Shown: in pieces, positions 25,382 to 34,220 of the stretch
How positions within the stretch are numbered: the first letter of the stretch is position 1
Layout of the letters: each line of letters opens with the position of its first letter
Assembly (NCBI GenBank): GCA_002427745.1
Contig: DIYF01000013.1
Span: forward strand, 1-53,986
DNA from: Roseivirga sp. UBA6061
Lineage (GTDB): Bacteria > Bacteroidota > Bacteroidia > Cytophagales > Cyclobacteriaceae
Reading direction: 5' to 3'
DNA: 53,986 nt
Program-made: the position numbers and the translations under genes
The notes under the pieces: generated by a model
What the model was told of the DNA's origin: nothing
The model's database searches: none
Seen by the model: the letters and a program-made list of their open reading frames with translations, nothing else

Positions 25382-26052
25382 CAGAGAAAGAGCATAAAAT
25401 TATCTGTGAGTTCTTAAAGGATCACCGCTTTAATCAGCAAGAGCTTTTTGAGGAGTTTTATGATCATATCGTAACTGCCTACGAAAGCCGTGAGGACCCA
25501 ACCATAGACATGCATCAACACCTTGAAGAGGTACTGGCAGATTTCGGTGGCAAAAAAGGTATGAGAAAAATACTGATTGCTCGTCATCAGGCATATAACC
25601 AGATCTATGGCAAGCGCCTGAGGTCTATCTTCTGGTCATTCTTCAAGTGGCCGATGATCGTCTATACAGCACTCATTTCTACAGCAGTGTATCTGCTCAC
25701 TTTGCTCTTCCCTACTCATGAATTGTTTACCTGGCTTATGCTACTGGTAAGTCTGACCCCCATTGCGCTGGCAGGACAGTTTGCAGTCAGGTTTAGTCTG
25801 AAGTGTAAAAATGAAGGTAAAGCCTATCGCTCACGTGTGAGTCAGAGTGCTGCCCTCAGACCAGCCCTGCTCCTTACCCTGCCGATACATATCTGGAACT
25901 TGTCAGTGACCGTTTTCGGAACGCAGGTACCTCTGACCCTGAGCCAGAACATAGTATTGACAACGGCATTTACGGTATTGCTCATCACTTTTACCCTGGC
26001 CTGTCTGAAACTAATGACAGAAGTAAATACTCAAAAACTGACTACTCTATGA
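25378..26052 (+). CDS. Four-helix membrane protein with E-x-x-DHI domain, paralogue 2 of 4
   Basis: The 224-residue protein has the motif ELFEEFYDHIVTAYESRED and a D-F-G-G-K-K-G-M-R segment nearly identical in form to paralogue 1. It then has a W-S-F-F-K-W-P-x-x-x-Y-T entry to the first helix and three further helices. It shares the 4-bp ATGA overlap with its neighbours on both sides, so translation of the whole set is coupled. Function unknown. Confidence 0.8.
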   Translation: MTEKEHKIICEFLKDHRFNQQELFEEFYDHIVTAYESREDPTIDMHQHLEEVLADFGGKKGMRKILIARHQAYNQIYGKRLRSIFWSFFKWPMIVYTALISTAVYLLTLLFPTHELFTWLMLLVSLTPIALAGQFAVRFSLKCKNEGKAYRSRVSQSAALRPALLLTLPIHIWNLSVTVFGTQVPLTLSQNIVLTTAFTVLLITFTLACLKLMTEVNTQKLTTL

Positions 26053-26690
26053 AATTAGCCCATTACCAGCTCGAACATATCACGCGATACATTAACTCTC
26101 AAAGCATCTGTTATACAGACATTCGCCACGAACTGACAGATCATATCGCATCAGCTGTTGAGCATAAAATGACTGATCACGGAACTTCCTTTGCCCATGC
26201 TTTCAGTGAAACGATCGAAGAGGTGAATTGCGCGGCTATCCAGAAAAAGAAGCTGATTAATGAAACGCTGGCTTTATGGAAAAATGTGAGCTGGAGTGCC
26301 TTTGACCTGCTTAAGGGATACAGGGTAGTAATGCTGCTCATAGCAGCCGCTTTTTGCAGCTTACTGTTCTTCTCCGGCCTCGACCCTCAAAGCCTTGATA
26401 ACTGGTTCAGCACAGGCATCAATGTACTGATCATGATTCCGGTGATCGGCTGTCTGCTGGACAAAAAGAGAAAGCCTTATCTCCAGAGCTACTTTATGAG
26501 CTCAGTGGTGGGGCTCTATCTGCTCGTACAACTCCTGGTGAGCACCAAAACCTTTCTGCTGGACAGACTCTTTGAGCCTACAGCGCTCATACAGACGATT
26601 TACTTCACTCTGCTCATTTTCGTGATTCTCCTGGGATTTCATCTGATCAAAGATGCTTATAAGAAGGTAAAACGCTATGCTATCAGATAA
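26049..26690 (+). CDS. Four-helix membrane protein with E-x-x-DHI domain, paralogue 3 of 4
   Basis: The 213-residue protein has the motif DIRHELTDHIASAVEHK but has lost the DFGG segment seen in paralogues 1 and 2, replaced by EEVNCAAIQ. Four hydrophobic helices follow. It begins inside the previous stop codon (ATGA at 26049). Divergence from the others suggests an old duplication rather than a recent one. Confidence 0.75.
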   Translation: MKLAHYQLEHITRYINSQSICYTDIRHELTDHIASAVEHKMTDHGTSFAHAFSETIEEVNCAAIQKKKLINETLALWKNVSWSAFDLLKGYRVVMLLIAAAFCSLLFFSGLDPQSLDNWFSTGINVLIMIPVIGCLLDKKRKPYLQSYFMSSVVGLYLLVQLLVSTKTFLLDRLFEPTALIQTIYFTLLIFVILLGFHLIKDAYKKVKRYAIR

Positions 26691-26776
26691 GAATTGATGC
26701 AAATTGTACAAATCATATCAGCAAGAATTAAGGTTTCTTTTCCTGCTGCACCTCCTGTTAAAACTCAACCGCCCCT

Positions 26777-27460
26777 ATGTCTCTGACCCAAGATCAACTT
26801 CTGGAAATAAAGGAATTTATCCACTCACGTGGGTTTAATACGATTGAGGTAGAAATGGAAATCCTCGATCATGTGGCCTGTGCTGTGGAAGAAAGACTCA
26901 AAGAACAACCCGGTTTGACCACCCAGCAGGCAATTGAGTCAGTACACCGGTCTTTTGGCGTACTTGGGTTCAGCGTATTTGAAGATGAGCTTCAAAAAAA
27001 CCTCTCTCTCAAACTGCGAAAGATCTTCATAGATAAGATCAGAAAGCATCTCTTTTCTCTGAACCTCCTGAAAGTGCTGGTATTAACCGTTTGTATTTTC
27101 GCATTCCTGGCACTCAGCCGCAGCGCACTAGAGCCGGGGCTCTTCAAAATCATCACCTATCTCTCGCTGGCATTGCTTTCTTCCGTTCCTTATCTCTACC
27201 ACCGACAGGTCTTCAGACAATGGAAAAAGAGAACCATGATGATCAGAAGCCTGATCTGGCCTTTTGCCTTCACCGGACTAAGCACAGCCTACTTCATACA
27301 ATTTGTACCTGAGGAATTCATAAGTAGCCATCCCGGGTCTTTCAACCTGGTATTGATAAGCCTGAGCTTTATCATTTCCCTGGTCATACTTGCCACAGTA
27401 CAAATGGTGGAAGAAGTGTATCACTGGACGCATGAGCGCTGGCTGAAATATCAGATTTAA
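26777..27460 (+). CDS. Four-helix membrane protein with E-x-x-DHV domain, paralogue 4 of 4
   Basis: The 227-residue protein begins 86 bp after paralogue 3. It carries EVEMEILDHVACAVEERLKE and SFGVLGFSVFEDEL, then four helices and a C-terminal cytoplasmic tail with several His and Trp (EEVYHWTHERWLKYQI). The larger gap before it suggests it may be expressed more weakly or separately. It is the last gene of the PadR operon. Confidence 0.75.
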   Translation: MSLTQDQLLEIKEFIHSRGFNTIEVEMEILDHVACAVEERLKEQPGLTTQQAIESVHRSFGVLGFSVFEDELQKNLSLKLRKIFIDKIRKHLFSLNLLKVLVLTVCIFAFLALSRSALEPGLFKIITYLSLALLSSVPYLYHRQVFRQWKKRTMMIRSLIWPFAFTGLSTAYFIQFVPEEFISSHPGSFNLVLISLSFIISLVILATVQMVEEVYHWTHERWLKYQI

Positions 27461-27773
27461 CAATGGAGCCCGCCACGTCTTGTTCTCTGTACAGGCAATA
27501 CTGAGATTCGTGTAAGGCTGTAACTGACACAATAAAGACTCTCTCCTCAGGAGAATGACTAAGCCTTTCTTTGGCCTGCCCGGGAAGAAGAACACCTCCG
27601 GTCTTTAACACCCTCTCATTTTTAATCAACAATCTGTATAATTCTGAAAGTTTTTACCTTATATATGATTATATTCATTCTGAATTTCATATTAACAATT
27701 AATATATAGCAAAATCATTTCCATCTCTATCGAAATGAATGGCTATGGCAACGGATAAATTGTAATAAAAACA
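27461..27773. other. Intergenic region of 313 bp, AT-rich at its 3' end, no gene seen
   Basis: The first ~160 bp have average composition and no frame with a credible start. The 3' half (27630-27770) is A/T-rich with an ATCATTTCC/GAAATGA partial inverted repeat just before the aspartyl-hydroxylase-like gene. It is probably the promoter of that gene, but no consensus box was found. Confidence 0.5.
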
Positions 27774-28511
27774 ATGGCTGCTCAACCAAGACCCTGGTTT
27801 AATCTTTTTGGAGGAACTTATCAGGGCGATCACCCCGGTTACTACCCGGAAAAAGACCTTCCCTGGATAAAAATTCTGGAAGACAATTATCAGACGATCC
27901 GTGAAGAAGCCCTCACCATTCTTGAGCATCAACAGATCAACCCTTACCCCTCTGACATTGTATTCCCTCCCAGGTCATGGAAGACCATGGGTATTATCTT
28001 TTGGAATATCATTTTTAAAAACAACTACAAGCAATGTCCCAATACCGTTCAAATCCTCAGTACGATTCCGAATGTCGTTTCTTATTCCCTGAGTATACTG
28101 GAGCCGGGTACTACCATAAAGCCCCATGTAGGAGATACTGATGCCATTGCAAGGTGTCATTTAGGGCTGGTAATACCGGGTTCACTGCCTGAATGTGGGT
28201 TCAGGGTACTGGATGAGGAAAGATCATGGGAAGAGGGAAAGGTCATTCCTTTCTGCGATGCCCGGGAACACTCAGCATGGAACCTTTGCGACTCTATGAG
28301 GCTGATTATGATCATTGACGTGATACATCCGCAGTTTGCTGATCAGACAAACGATATATGTGCCCGGGTAATGGCCGACTTACTGATAGACAAGGTCAAA
28401 TTAAGATTCCCTGTGCTGAAGCGCCTTAAATTCATGGATAAGCTGTGGTTCTGGATGTTCTACCTGCTGGTCAGAGGCATTATCCGCTTTCAGTCGCTTT
28501 GGGTAAAGTGA
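27774..28511 (+). CDS. Aspartyl/asparaginyl beta-hydroxylase-like 2-oxoglutarate dioxygenase
   Basis: The 245-residue protein matches the AspH catalytic domain: H118 in IKPHVGDTD, iron ligand H129 in RCHLGLVIP, W-E-E-G-K, iron ligand H166 in DAREHSAWN, and 2-oxoglutarate-binding R176 in MRLIMIIDVIHPQF. AspH enzymes use a two-His iron site without the usual carboxylate, as seen here. It has no signal peptide, but it has a hydrophobic C-terminal segment (FWMFYLLVRGIIRF) that may attach it to the membrane. It is 81 bp before a P-type ATPase gene on the same strand and converges on the lipid-biosynthesis operon, which makes a tailoring role possible (inference). Confidence 0.85.
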   Translation: MAAQPRPWFNLFGGTYQGDHPGYYPEKDLPWIKILEDNYQTIREEALTILEHQQINPYPSDIVFPPRSWKTMGIIFWNIIFKNNYKQCPNTVQILSTIPNVVSYSLSILEPGTTIKPHVGDTDAIARCHLGLVIPGSLPECGFRVLDEERSWEEGKVIPFCDAREHSAWNLCDSMRLIMIIDVIHPQFADQTNDICARVMADLLIDKVKLRFPVLKRLKFMDKLWFWMFYLLVRGIIRFQSLWVK

Positions 28512-28592
28512 TCCCGTTTTCACCAAAGAAACTCAAGAACTTAAAAAACTCCCGGACCTGAGTAACCCCGAACCTACAATCAAATCACGCAT

Positions 28593-30743
28593 ATGTTCTT
28601 AGAAATCGGAATTCTGGCCACTTTATACTTCGGAGCTAAAAAGTCAAGGGCTGCGAAAAGCCGCGACATTCTCGATGAACCTGCTCCAGATGAAGTCATG
28701 GATACAGAGGATTCCGAACACTCCCCGGAAGGGTCTTCAGAAGAAGTCAAAACCAGCGAAGCCATTGTAGCTGAAGCTCTGCCTTTCCGTAAAAAGAGCC
28801 TCTATTCCATGGTTCTCTTTGCTCTTTCTCCTCTCAACCCTGTTTTTACCATAACCGGACTTGCCGTTTATTCGGTCGCCATAGCCCCCATCTTTATTAT
28901 GGCTAAAAACTCTGTAGTGAAAGACCGCAAAATTGACGTTCAGGCACTGTTCTTCACAGCAGATATTCTGAGAATCATGTCAGGCTATTACTTCACCGCA
29001 GCGTTCGGACTTTGGATGAACTATGCCATCATTATTTACAGAGAGAAAATCAAAAGCGACTACAGGAAAATCACCATAGACATATTCAAAAACCTGCCTC
29101 CCAAAGTATGGATGGTAATTGACGAAGTAGAAGTGGAAATACCACTGGAAGAAGTGAAATCCGGTAATATTATCAGTGTTAAAGCCGGTGGAGTTATACC
29201 GGTTGACGGAATCATCAGAAAAGGTTTCGCCTCCATATCAGAACACATTCTCACAGGTGAATCAAAGCCTGCTGAAAAAGGAGAAGGTGATACAGTTTTT
29301 GCCAATACACTCATCATTTCAGGGCAGATCCAGGTAGAAGTTGTGAACTCAGGTGAAGACTCCGTTGCTGCCAAAATCGCCAGCGTCATCACAAGCTCTT
29401 CTGACTATAAATCCAACATAGAAATCAAGGGAGATCAATGGGCAGCCAGGGGCACTTTGCCCACTTTCATTGCCGCTATGGTGGTCTTACCTTTTTTAGG
29501 TAAGGTGATTGCTGCATCTGTTATCTACTCTCACATTGGTCTGCGCATCCGCTTTTTGGCTCCTTTGGGTACTTTCAGACATATAACCGAAGCCTCTCAA
29601 AAAGGCATTCTGGTGAAAGACGGTCGAACCTTTGAAAACCTGCACGAAATTGACACTGTTCTCTTTGACAAAACGGGAACACTCACCACTAACCTGCCGA
29701 AAGTATCTGAGATTCACACTGTTAATGGATACGATAAAAACGAAATACTTCGACTGGCTGCCACGGCCGAACGCACACAATCTCACCCGATAGCAGAGGC
29801 TATTCTCAATGCCGCTGAAAAAGCGGGTATTGAATTACTGGAAATTGACGATTCGAAATATAAGGTAGGTTATGGCGTATCGGTGAAGGTCAATAACCAA
29901 TGGATCAGGGTGGGCAGCGATCGCTTTATGGAGAGTGAGGGCCTACTGATTAACGGCAATATTCCGGAAGTACAGACCCGGGCAGATGCAGCAGGGCATT
30001 CCATGGTACTCATAGGAATAGACAATGAGGTTTGTGGTGCGATAGAACTCGAAGCTCAAATCCGGGATGAGGTAAGAGGCATAATAAGGCAGCTCAGACA
30101 AAAAGGAATCGGTCACATGGCCATTGTCTCCGGTGACCAGCAAAAGCCCACGGAGTCTTTGGCAAAAGAACTGGAGCTGGATGATTTTTATGCTCAGGTA
30201 CTCCCGGAACAAAAGGCTTCGATTGTAGAAACACTCCAGGGCAAGGGTAAAAAAGTTTGCTTTATCGGGGATGGCATCAATGATGCCATTGCTCTGAAAA
30301 AAGCAGCCGCTTCCATTTCTATTTCAGGAGCAACCACACTCGCTGTTGACATAGCCGAGATAGTACTCTTAGACGGTTCTCTCAGCGCTCTGCCAGATGT
30401 TTTTGAGATATCAGAAGAGCTCAACAAAGACTTAAACAGACGTTACCATCTCACAGTGGCGGCAGGGATGATTACATTACCGGGTGCCATCTTTTTAGGT
30501 TTTGGTTTTACCACCATCCTCCTGGTTCAGAGTGCATTTTTTGTAGTTGCTACAGGAAACCCCGTCAACTACCTGAAAGACATGATTGCCCTTGAAAGAA
30601 AAACCATAGCCGAATTTAATGACACAAAAACAAAGGAGGCCTCCCCGGACACAAAACCAGACACTGAGCACCTGCCTGTCAACGGCCATCAGCAATCATC
30701 TATGCCCGTTACTCCACAGGGTTCAGCTTTCGAACCAGCCTAA
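28593..30743 (+). CDS. P-type ATPase related to P1B but lacking the CPC metal motif
   Basis: The 716-residue protein has TGES (221-224), phosphorylation motif DKTGT (D359), the HP motif SHP (H398-P399) and hinge GDGIND (559-564). These place it near the P1B (heavy-metal) class. It lacks an N-terminal HMA metal-binding domain. The membrane position that normally holds CPC or SPC reads FLAPLGTF (residues ~321-328), with no cysteine, so transition-metal transport is doubtful. The N terminus is a helix followed by a very acidic stretch (residues 28-60), and the C terminus is a ~50-residue polar tail. Its last 35 bp overlap the convergent SDR gene. It could move another cation or a lipid, or act as an atypical metal pump. 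Confidence 0.85.
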   Translation: MFLEIGILATLYFGAKKSRAAKSRDILDEPAPDEVMDTEDSEHSPEGSSEEVKTSEAIVAEALPFRKKSLYSMVLFALSPLNPVFTITGLAVYSVAIAPIFIMAKNSVVKDRKIDVQALFFTADILRIMSGYYFTAAFGLWMNYAIIIYREKIKSDYRKITIDIFKNLPPKVWMVIDEVEVEIPLEEVKSGNIISVKAGGVIPVDGIIRKGFASISEHILTGESKPAEKGEGDTVFANTLIISGQIQVEVVNSGEDSVAAKIASVITSSSDYKSNIEIKGDQWAARGTLPTFIAAMVVLPFLGKVIAASVIYSHIGLRIRFLAPLGTFRHITEASQKGILVKDGRTFENLHEIDTVLFDKTGTLTTNLPKVSEIHTVNGYDKNEILRLAATAERTQSHPIAEAILNAAEKAGIELLEIDDSKYKVGYGVSVKVNNQWIRVGSDRFMESEGLLINGNIPEVQTRADAAGHSMVLIGIDNEVCGAIELEAQIRDEVRGIIRQLRQKGIGHMAIVSGDQQKPTESLAKELELDDFYAQVLPEQKASIVETLQGKGKKVCFIGDGINDAIALKKAAASISISGATTLAVDIAEIVLLDGSLSALPDVFEISEELNKDLNRRYHLTVAAGMITLPGAIFLGFGFTTILLVQSAFFVVATGNPVNYLKDMIALERKTIAEFNDTKTKEASPDTKPDTEHLPVNGHQQSSMPVTPQGSAFEPA

Positions 30744-31515
30744 ACAGTACACCAGGCAGGAAGCGCTTGAGGTATACGGCCGTTTTTTCTCTGGGCTGGG
30801 CAATGATTACCTCCCTCTTTTTAGCCGCGATAGCCTTTAGTATCTTTCGTGCACAGGTCTGCACCGGCATACCATGCTCAAGGCTGTCATCAACCTTTCC
30901 ATAGGGAGAACCATCTCCGGTAAGCGATTTGAGGGTTATCTCTGTCTGAATATACCCCGGGCATAATATCGACACTCCGATGTTGCGCTTGTACATTTCT
31001 GCATGCAGAGATTCGAAATACCCATGCAGGGCCTGCTTGGAAGCAGAATACCCCGATCGCATAGGTGTACCAAACTTGCCTGCCACACTGCTGATTACCG
31101 TGATATGTCCTTCTTTCTGATCTATCATATGAGGTAACAAAGCCCTGGTGAGCGCAATAGGTCCGAAATAATTCACCTCCATAAGCTTTCGGTAAACCTC
31201 CACCCTGGTGTCCATGATAAACGAACGCTGACTAATACCGGCACATAAGATCAGATGATCGACCCGGGAGAAAACAGCCATGGCCGACTGAACAGCAGGG
31301 GTCATTTGCGCTTCTTCGGCATAATCGAGAGGGAGCACGGTTACATCTTTGGTAAAAATCACAGCCTCCTTCCTCACCTCTTCCAGCTTTTTCTTATTCC
31401 TAGCAGATAAAATCAACCTGGCTCCCTTTTTCGCCAGTTGAATTGCCAGTTCCTTACCTATTCCGGAAGAAGCTCCTGTTAACCAGACTACTTTGTCACT
31501 AAAGGTATGTGCCAT
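30709..31515 (-). CDS. Short-chain dehydrogenase/reductase
   Basis: The 268-residue protein carries the NAD(P)-binding motif TGASSGIG (13-20), the structural N-x-G-like CAGISQ (91-96) and the catalytic S142, Y156 and K160 in YSASK. Similarity is to the DHRS7-type SDR branch. It is the last gene of a minus-strand operon, 11 bp after the P450 gene, and overlaps the convergent P-type ATPase by 35 bp. In the pathway proposed here it would reduce the 3-keto group formed by the oxoamine synthase (inference). Confidence 0.92.
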   Translation of the reverse strand: MAHTFSDKVVWLTGASSGIGKELAIQLAKKGARLILSARNKKKLEEVRKEAVIFTKDVTVLPLDYAEEAQMTPAVQSAMAVFSRVDHLILCAGISQRSFIMDTRVEVYRKLMEVNYFGPIALTRALLPHMIDQKEGHITVISSVAGKFGTPMRSGYSASKQALHGYFESLHAEMYKRNIGVSILCPGYIQTEITLKSLTGDGSPYGKVDDSLEHGMPVQTCARKILKAIAAKKREVIIAQPREKTAVYLKRFLPGVLFRLVRKLNPVE

Positions 31516-31526
31516 GATATCAATGT

Positions 31527-32933
31527 TTAGGTCTTGAACCTGGGTTTTAAAATTATGTGTAGCGCCTCCTTCGTCCTGAGCGTCAAGCCTGATTTATAGG
31601 TCAGATCCTGATCCGGGACGAACTCAAGGGTGAACCTTCGGCAAACATGGATAAGGAATAACAGTATTTCGGTGTAGGCAAAGTGATTACCTATGCATTT
31701 TCTTCTTCCACCACCAAATGGAAAAAACACATCCGGGGAAATGTCCATGCCCAGAAACCTCTCCGGCCGAAACTCTTCCGGTGCTTCCCAAAAGTCCGGG
31801 TGGCGGTGCAGACAATAAGGAGAAAGTACTACCATTTGCCCTTTTGCCACCGGCACATCAACCAGCATATCATCTACCAGAGCCTCTCTGGAAAAAGACC
31901 AGACGGGTGGGTAAAGGCGCAGGGTTTCGTTGATCACCGCCTGAGTAAAAGTGAGTTCCTGGAGTTTCTGAAAAGAGATAGTGCCATCGCTCTCTATAAC
32001 AGAGCCTGTTTCCTTATATACTTTCTCCTGTACTTCCGAATAACAAGACAGTAAATAAAACAGCCAGGACAAAGTCACAGCAGTTGTTTCATAACCAGCC
32101 AGCATAAGAGTCAGTGCATCTTCTTTCAGTCGGTTTGTAGTGTATTCTTCAGGAGCCGCCTGGTTTGCCAGCATCAGGATACTCACCAGGTCGTCACCTG
32201 CCGCACTGCCCTCCTTCTTATCAACAATATCATCCACTATACCATATAGCCGGGCTCTGTGGTGCTCAAAACGCTTAAGCGCAAGAGTAGGCAGCCACAA
32301 TGGCCAGTTGAGTATACTCTCCATACGGTTATAAGTGAAAGACATGCACTGCATTAGCGACTCATTTATCTGGCGGGTTTTCTCCAGAGACTGGTTCCCA
32401 AACAATGAGGTATTCACTACCTGCAATGTGGTGTCAAGCATTTCTTTTGAGATATCGATGAGTAATTCTTCATCTTTCTCAGCTTTACTGCTCCACAACG
32501 CAATTGTATCATCTATACAGGCTGTCATCGATGCGATAAGGCCATCGAGCTTAGTCTTATAAAAAGCGGGGTTCACTGCCTTTCTGCTGGTTTTCCAGGC
32601 GTCACCTTCCGAGGTAAGCAGGCCATTACCGAGTAGCAATTTCAACTCATCATAGCTGCTGCTCTTGCCATAGTCCTCCACAGCCGATTTCAGCACATGC
32701 CGGACATATTTCGGATGATTGATCAGCACAATGCTTTTGCCTGCAATTTTTACTGAGACAATGTCCCCGTGCTCTTTCATGAGCTTATGAAAGAAGCTGG
32801 CCGGATCTCTCGCATAAGAAAAAAGGTGACCGACAAGCGGCCTGCCTTCAGGTTCGGGTATTTGATTCAATGCTCGATAATTATCTGGGCGGGTACTCCG
32901 CAATATTGTTATCAGTATTCGGATGTGTTGCAC
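31527..32933 (-). CDS. Cytochrome P450
   Basis: The 468-residue protein has the I-helix motif AGYETT, the K-helix ETLR in NETLRLYPP, and the haem-binding FGGGRRKCIG with ligand C413. It resembles CYP102/CYP110-like fatty-acid hydroxylases. The only ATG that keeps the start of the fold is at 32933, so the gene overlaps the previous one by 53 bp in another frame; a TTG about 21 codons in is an alternative. No redox partner gene is nearby. Hydroxylation of an acyl chain is the expected reaction (inference). Confidence 0.95.
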   Translation of the reverse strand: MQHIRILITILRSTRPDNYRALNQIPEPEGRPLVGHLFSYARDPASFFHKLMKEHGDIVSVKIAGKSIVLINHPKYVRHVLKSAVEDYGKSSSYDELKLLLGNGLLTSEGDAWKTSRKAVNPAFYKTKLDGLIASMTACIDDTIALWSSKAEKDEELLIDISKEMLDTTLQVVNTSLFGNQSLEKTRQINESLMQCMSFTYNRMESILNWPLWLPTLALKRFEHHRARLYGIVDDIVDKKEGSAAGDDLVSILMLANQAAPEEYTTNRLKEDALTLMLAGYETTAVTLSWLFYLLSCYSEVQEKVYKETGSVIESDGTISFQKLQELTFTQAVINETLRLYPPVWSFSREALVDDMLVDVPVAKGQMVVLSPYCLHRHPDFWEAPEEFRPERFLGMDISPDVFFPFGGGRRKCIGNHFAYTEILLFLIHVCRRFTLEFVPDQDLTYKSGLTLRTKEALHIILKPRFKT

Positions 32934-34113
32934 TACCCGAAACCGGGATGGCAGGCTCCTTACTCACATCGTAAGGCATTCCTCCCCCTTTGGTAGGCAA
33001 TACAGTGATCGATTCATGTTTAAAGATGTGAACATCAGGACGGGTATACCTGCCGGAAAGCGCCATGCGCACCTTGTCTGAAGTAGAATTTGAGTACGAA
33101 GCATGGGTATTGAGAGAAGTAAAAATAACGGCCTCTCCGGCCTTCATTTCTAAATCTCTGATCCTGATATCTTCGAAAACAGAAGGCACCTTTCTCTGGA
33201 TATGCTCATATACCAGCTGTGCTTTTTTAAAATTCCCCATAGTGTACCAATCTGTTTTCAGGGTTTTCACAATTTCTGAATAGGGCAGGGACAATAAGAA
33301 TCCAAAAATATCATCCTGAATATTCAGGGTAATCCTCTCAAACCGGCTGTCCTTAAATGAGCCTTCCAGCATACGCAGGCAGGCCTTTTCCTTATCTGTA
33401 TCGCACAGGGCTATCCACAAATTGAGCTGAACAATGGCGGGATGTCTCGGCACACTCGAATCAAGCTTGGGCTTTTTATCAGATTCTCTGAATGTTCCCG
33501 TCTGATGCCAGAAACTCCCCTCCTGTCCCGGCTGCTTCTCGAAAAACTGAGATCTCCAGCACAGCACATCATCTCCCAAAAGGCTTTCCATAGGATGAGC
33601 CACCTGACGGCTGACCAGAATATCCCACAGCCTGCGATACCTCGAGCCCTGAAAAAGGCTCAGGTAATTGTTGGAGTAGTCTCCCGTTTCTTTCAGGGTT
33701 TTGAGAATTTCATCCCCCAGCACTGAGGTCTTGTGAAACTCATTCTCAAACAAATAAGTTGCCTCTGTCAGCAGACTTTCCGCATCCTCTTTTTCCAGCA
33801 CCCTGAAGGGCCCGTGAATTCCGTTGTTTGCAAAGTTGGCTACCTCCTCTTCGCTCATATAATAGCCACCATGTTCCTCCTGTCTCTTGTTTCCCAGAAC
33901 ATCGATTTTTTGCTTCGGTGCTTCCACATGGGCCAGCAGGTTAAAGCTCCTCCCCCGCAAGGCCCTTACGGGTTTGACAACAAGTTTCAGGATAGAAATG
34001 ATTACAGCCGTAAAGTGGACTCTGACTGCTTGCCAGGGCATTATTCTGGTTCGTGCCCAATAATCATCAAGCGCTTCATAGCCATCCATCATGCTGTTTT
34101 TATGCTTACTCAT
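32881..34113 (-). CDS. SyrB2-like non-haem Fe/2-oxoglutarate enzyme (halogenase or hydroxylase) with H-x-T motif
   Basis: The 410-residue protein has an N-terminal hydrophobic helix (~30-50). Its phytanoyl-CoA dioxygenase-like core includes DVLCWRSQFFEKQPG and H203-Q-T205 in FWHQTGTF. Distal H337 is in FTSLNTHASYSNS, and the 2-oxoglutarate arginine R349 is in DKVRMALSGRY. These segments line up, from memory, with the halogenase SyrB2 (CWR ... WHQADTF; MHASYPHS ... MRMGFASRY), where Ala replaces the iron carboxylate and chloride takes its place. Here the position is Thr, neither Asp/Glu (hydroxylases) nor Ala/Gly (halogenases). It lies between the carrier-protein fusion and the P450. Confidence 0.8.
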   Translation of the reverse strand: MSKHKNSMMDGYEALDDYWARTRIMPWQAVRVHFTAVIISILKLVVKPVRALRGRSFNLLAHVEAPKQKIDVLGNKRQEEHGGYYMSEEEVANFANNGIHGPFRVLEKEDAESLLTEATYLFENEFHKTSVLGDEILKTLKETGDYSNNYLSLFQGSRYRRLWDILVSRQVAHPMESLLGDDVLCWRSQFFEKQPGQEGSFWHQTGTFRESDKKPKLDSSVPRHPAIVQLNLWIALCDTDKEKACLRMLEGSFKDSRFERITLNIQDDIFGFLLSLPYSEIVKTLKTDWYTMGNFKKAQLVYEHIQRKVPSVFEDIRIRDLEMKAGEAVIFTSLNTHASYSNSTSDKVRMALSGRYTRPDVHIFKHESITVLPTKGGGMPYDVSKEPAIPVSGSATHPNTDNNIAEYPPR

Positions 34114-34220
34114 TGGTTTGGTTGGTTATATCAGGTAATTCACTAAAAAATTCTGTAGTTGTCCTTATGAGCCCGGTGTCGGGCCTTGCAGTACTGCCAT
34201 CGTGTTTATCCGGCTCAGCC

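Noticed and set aside
27278..27632. Minus-strand frames at the end of paralogue 4 and into the spacer
   Set aside because: They overlap a well-supported plus-strand gene and show no start context, domain or signal.
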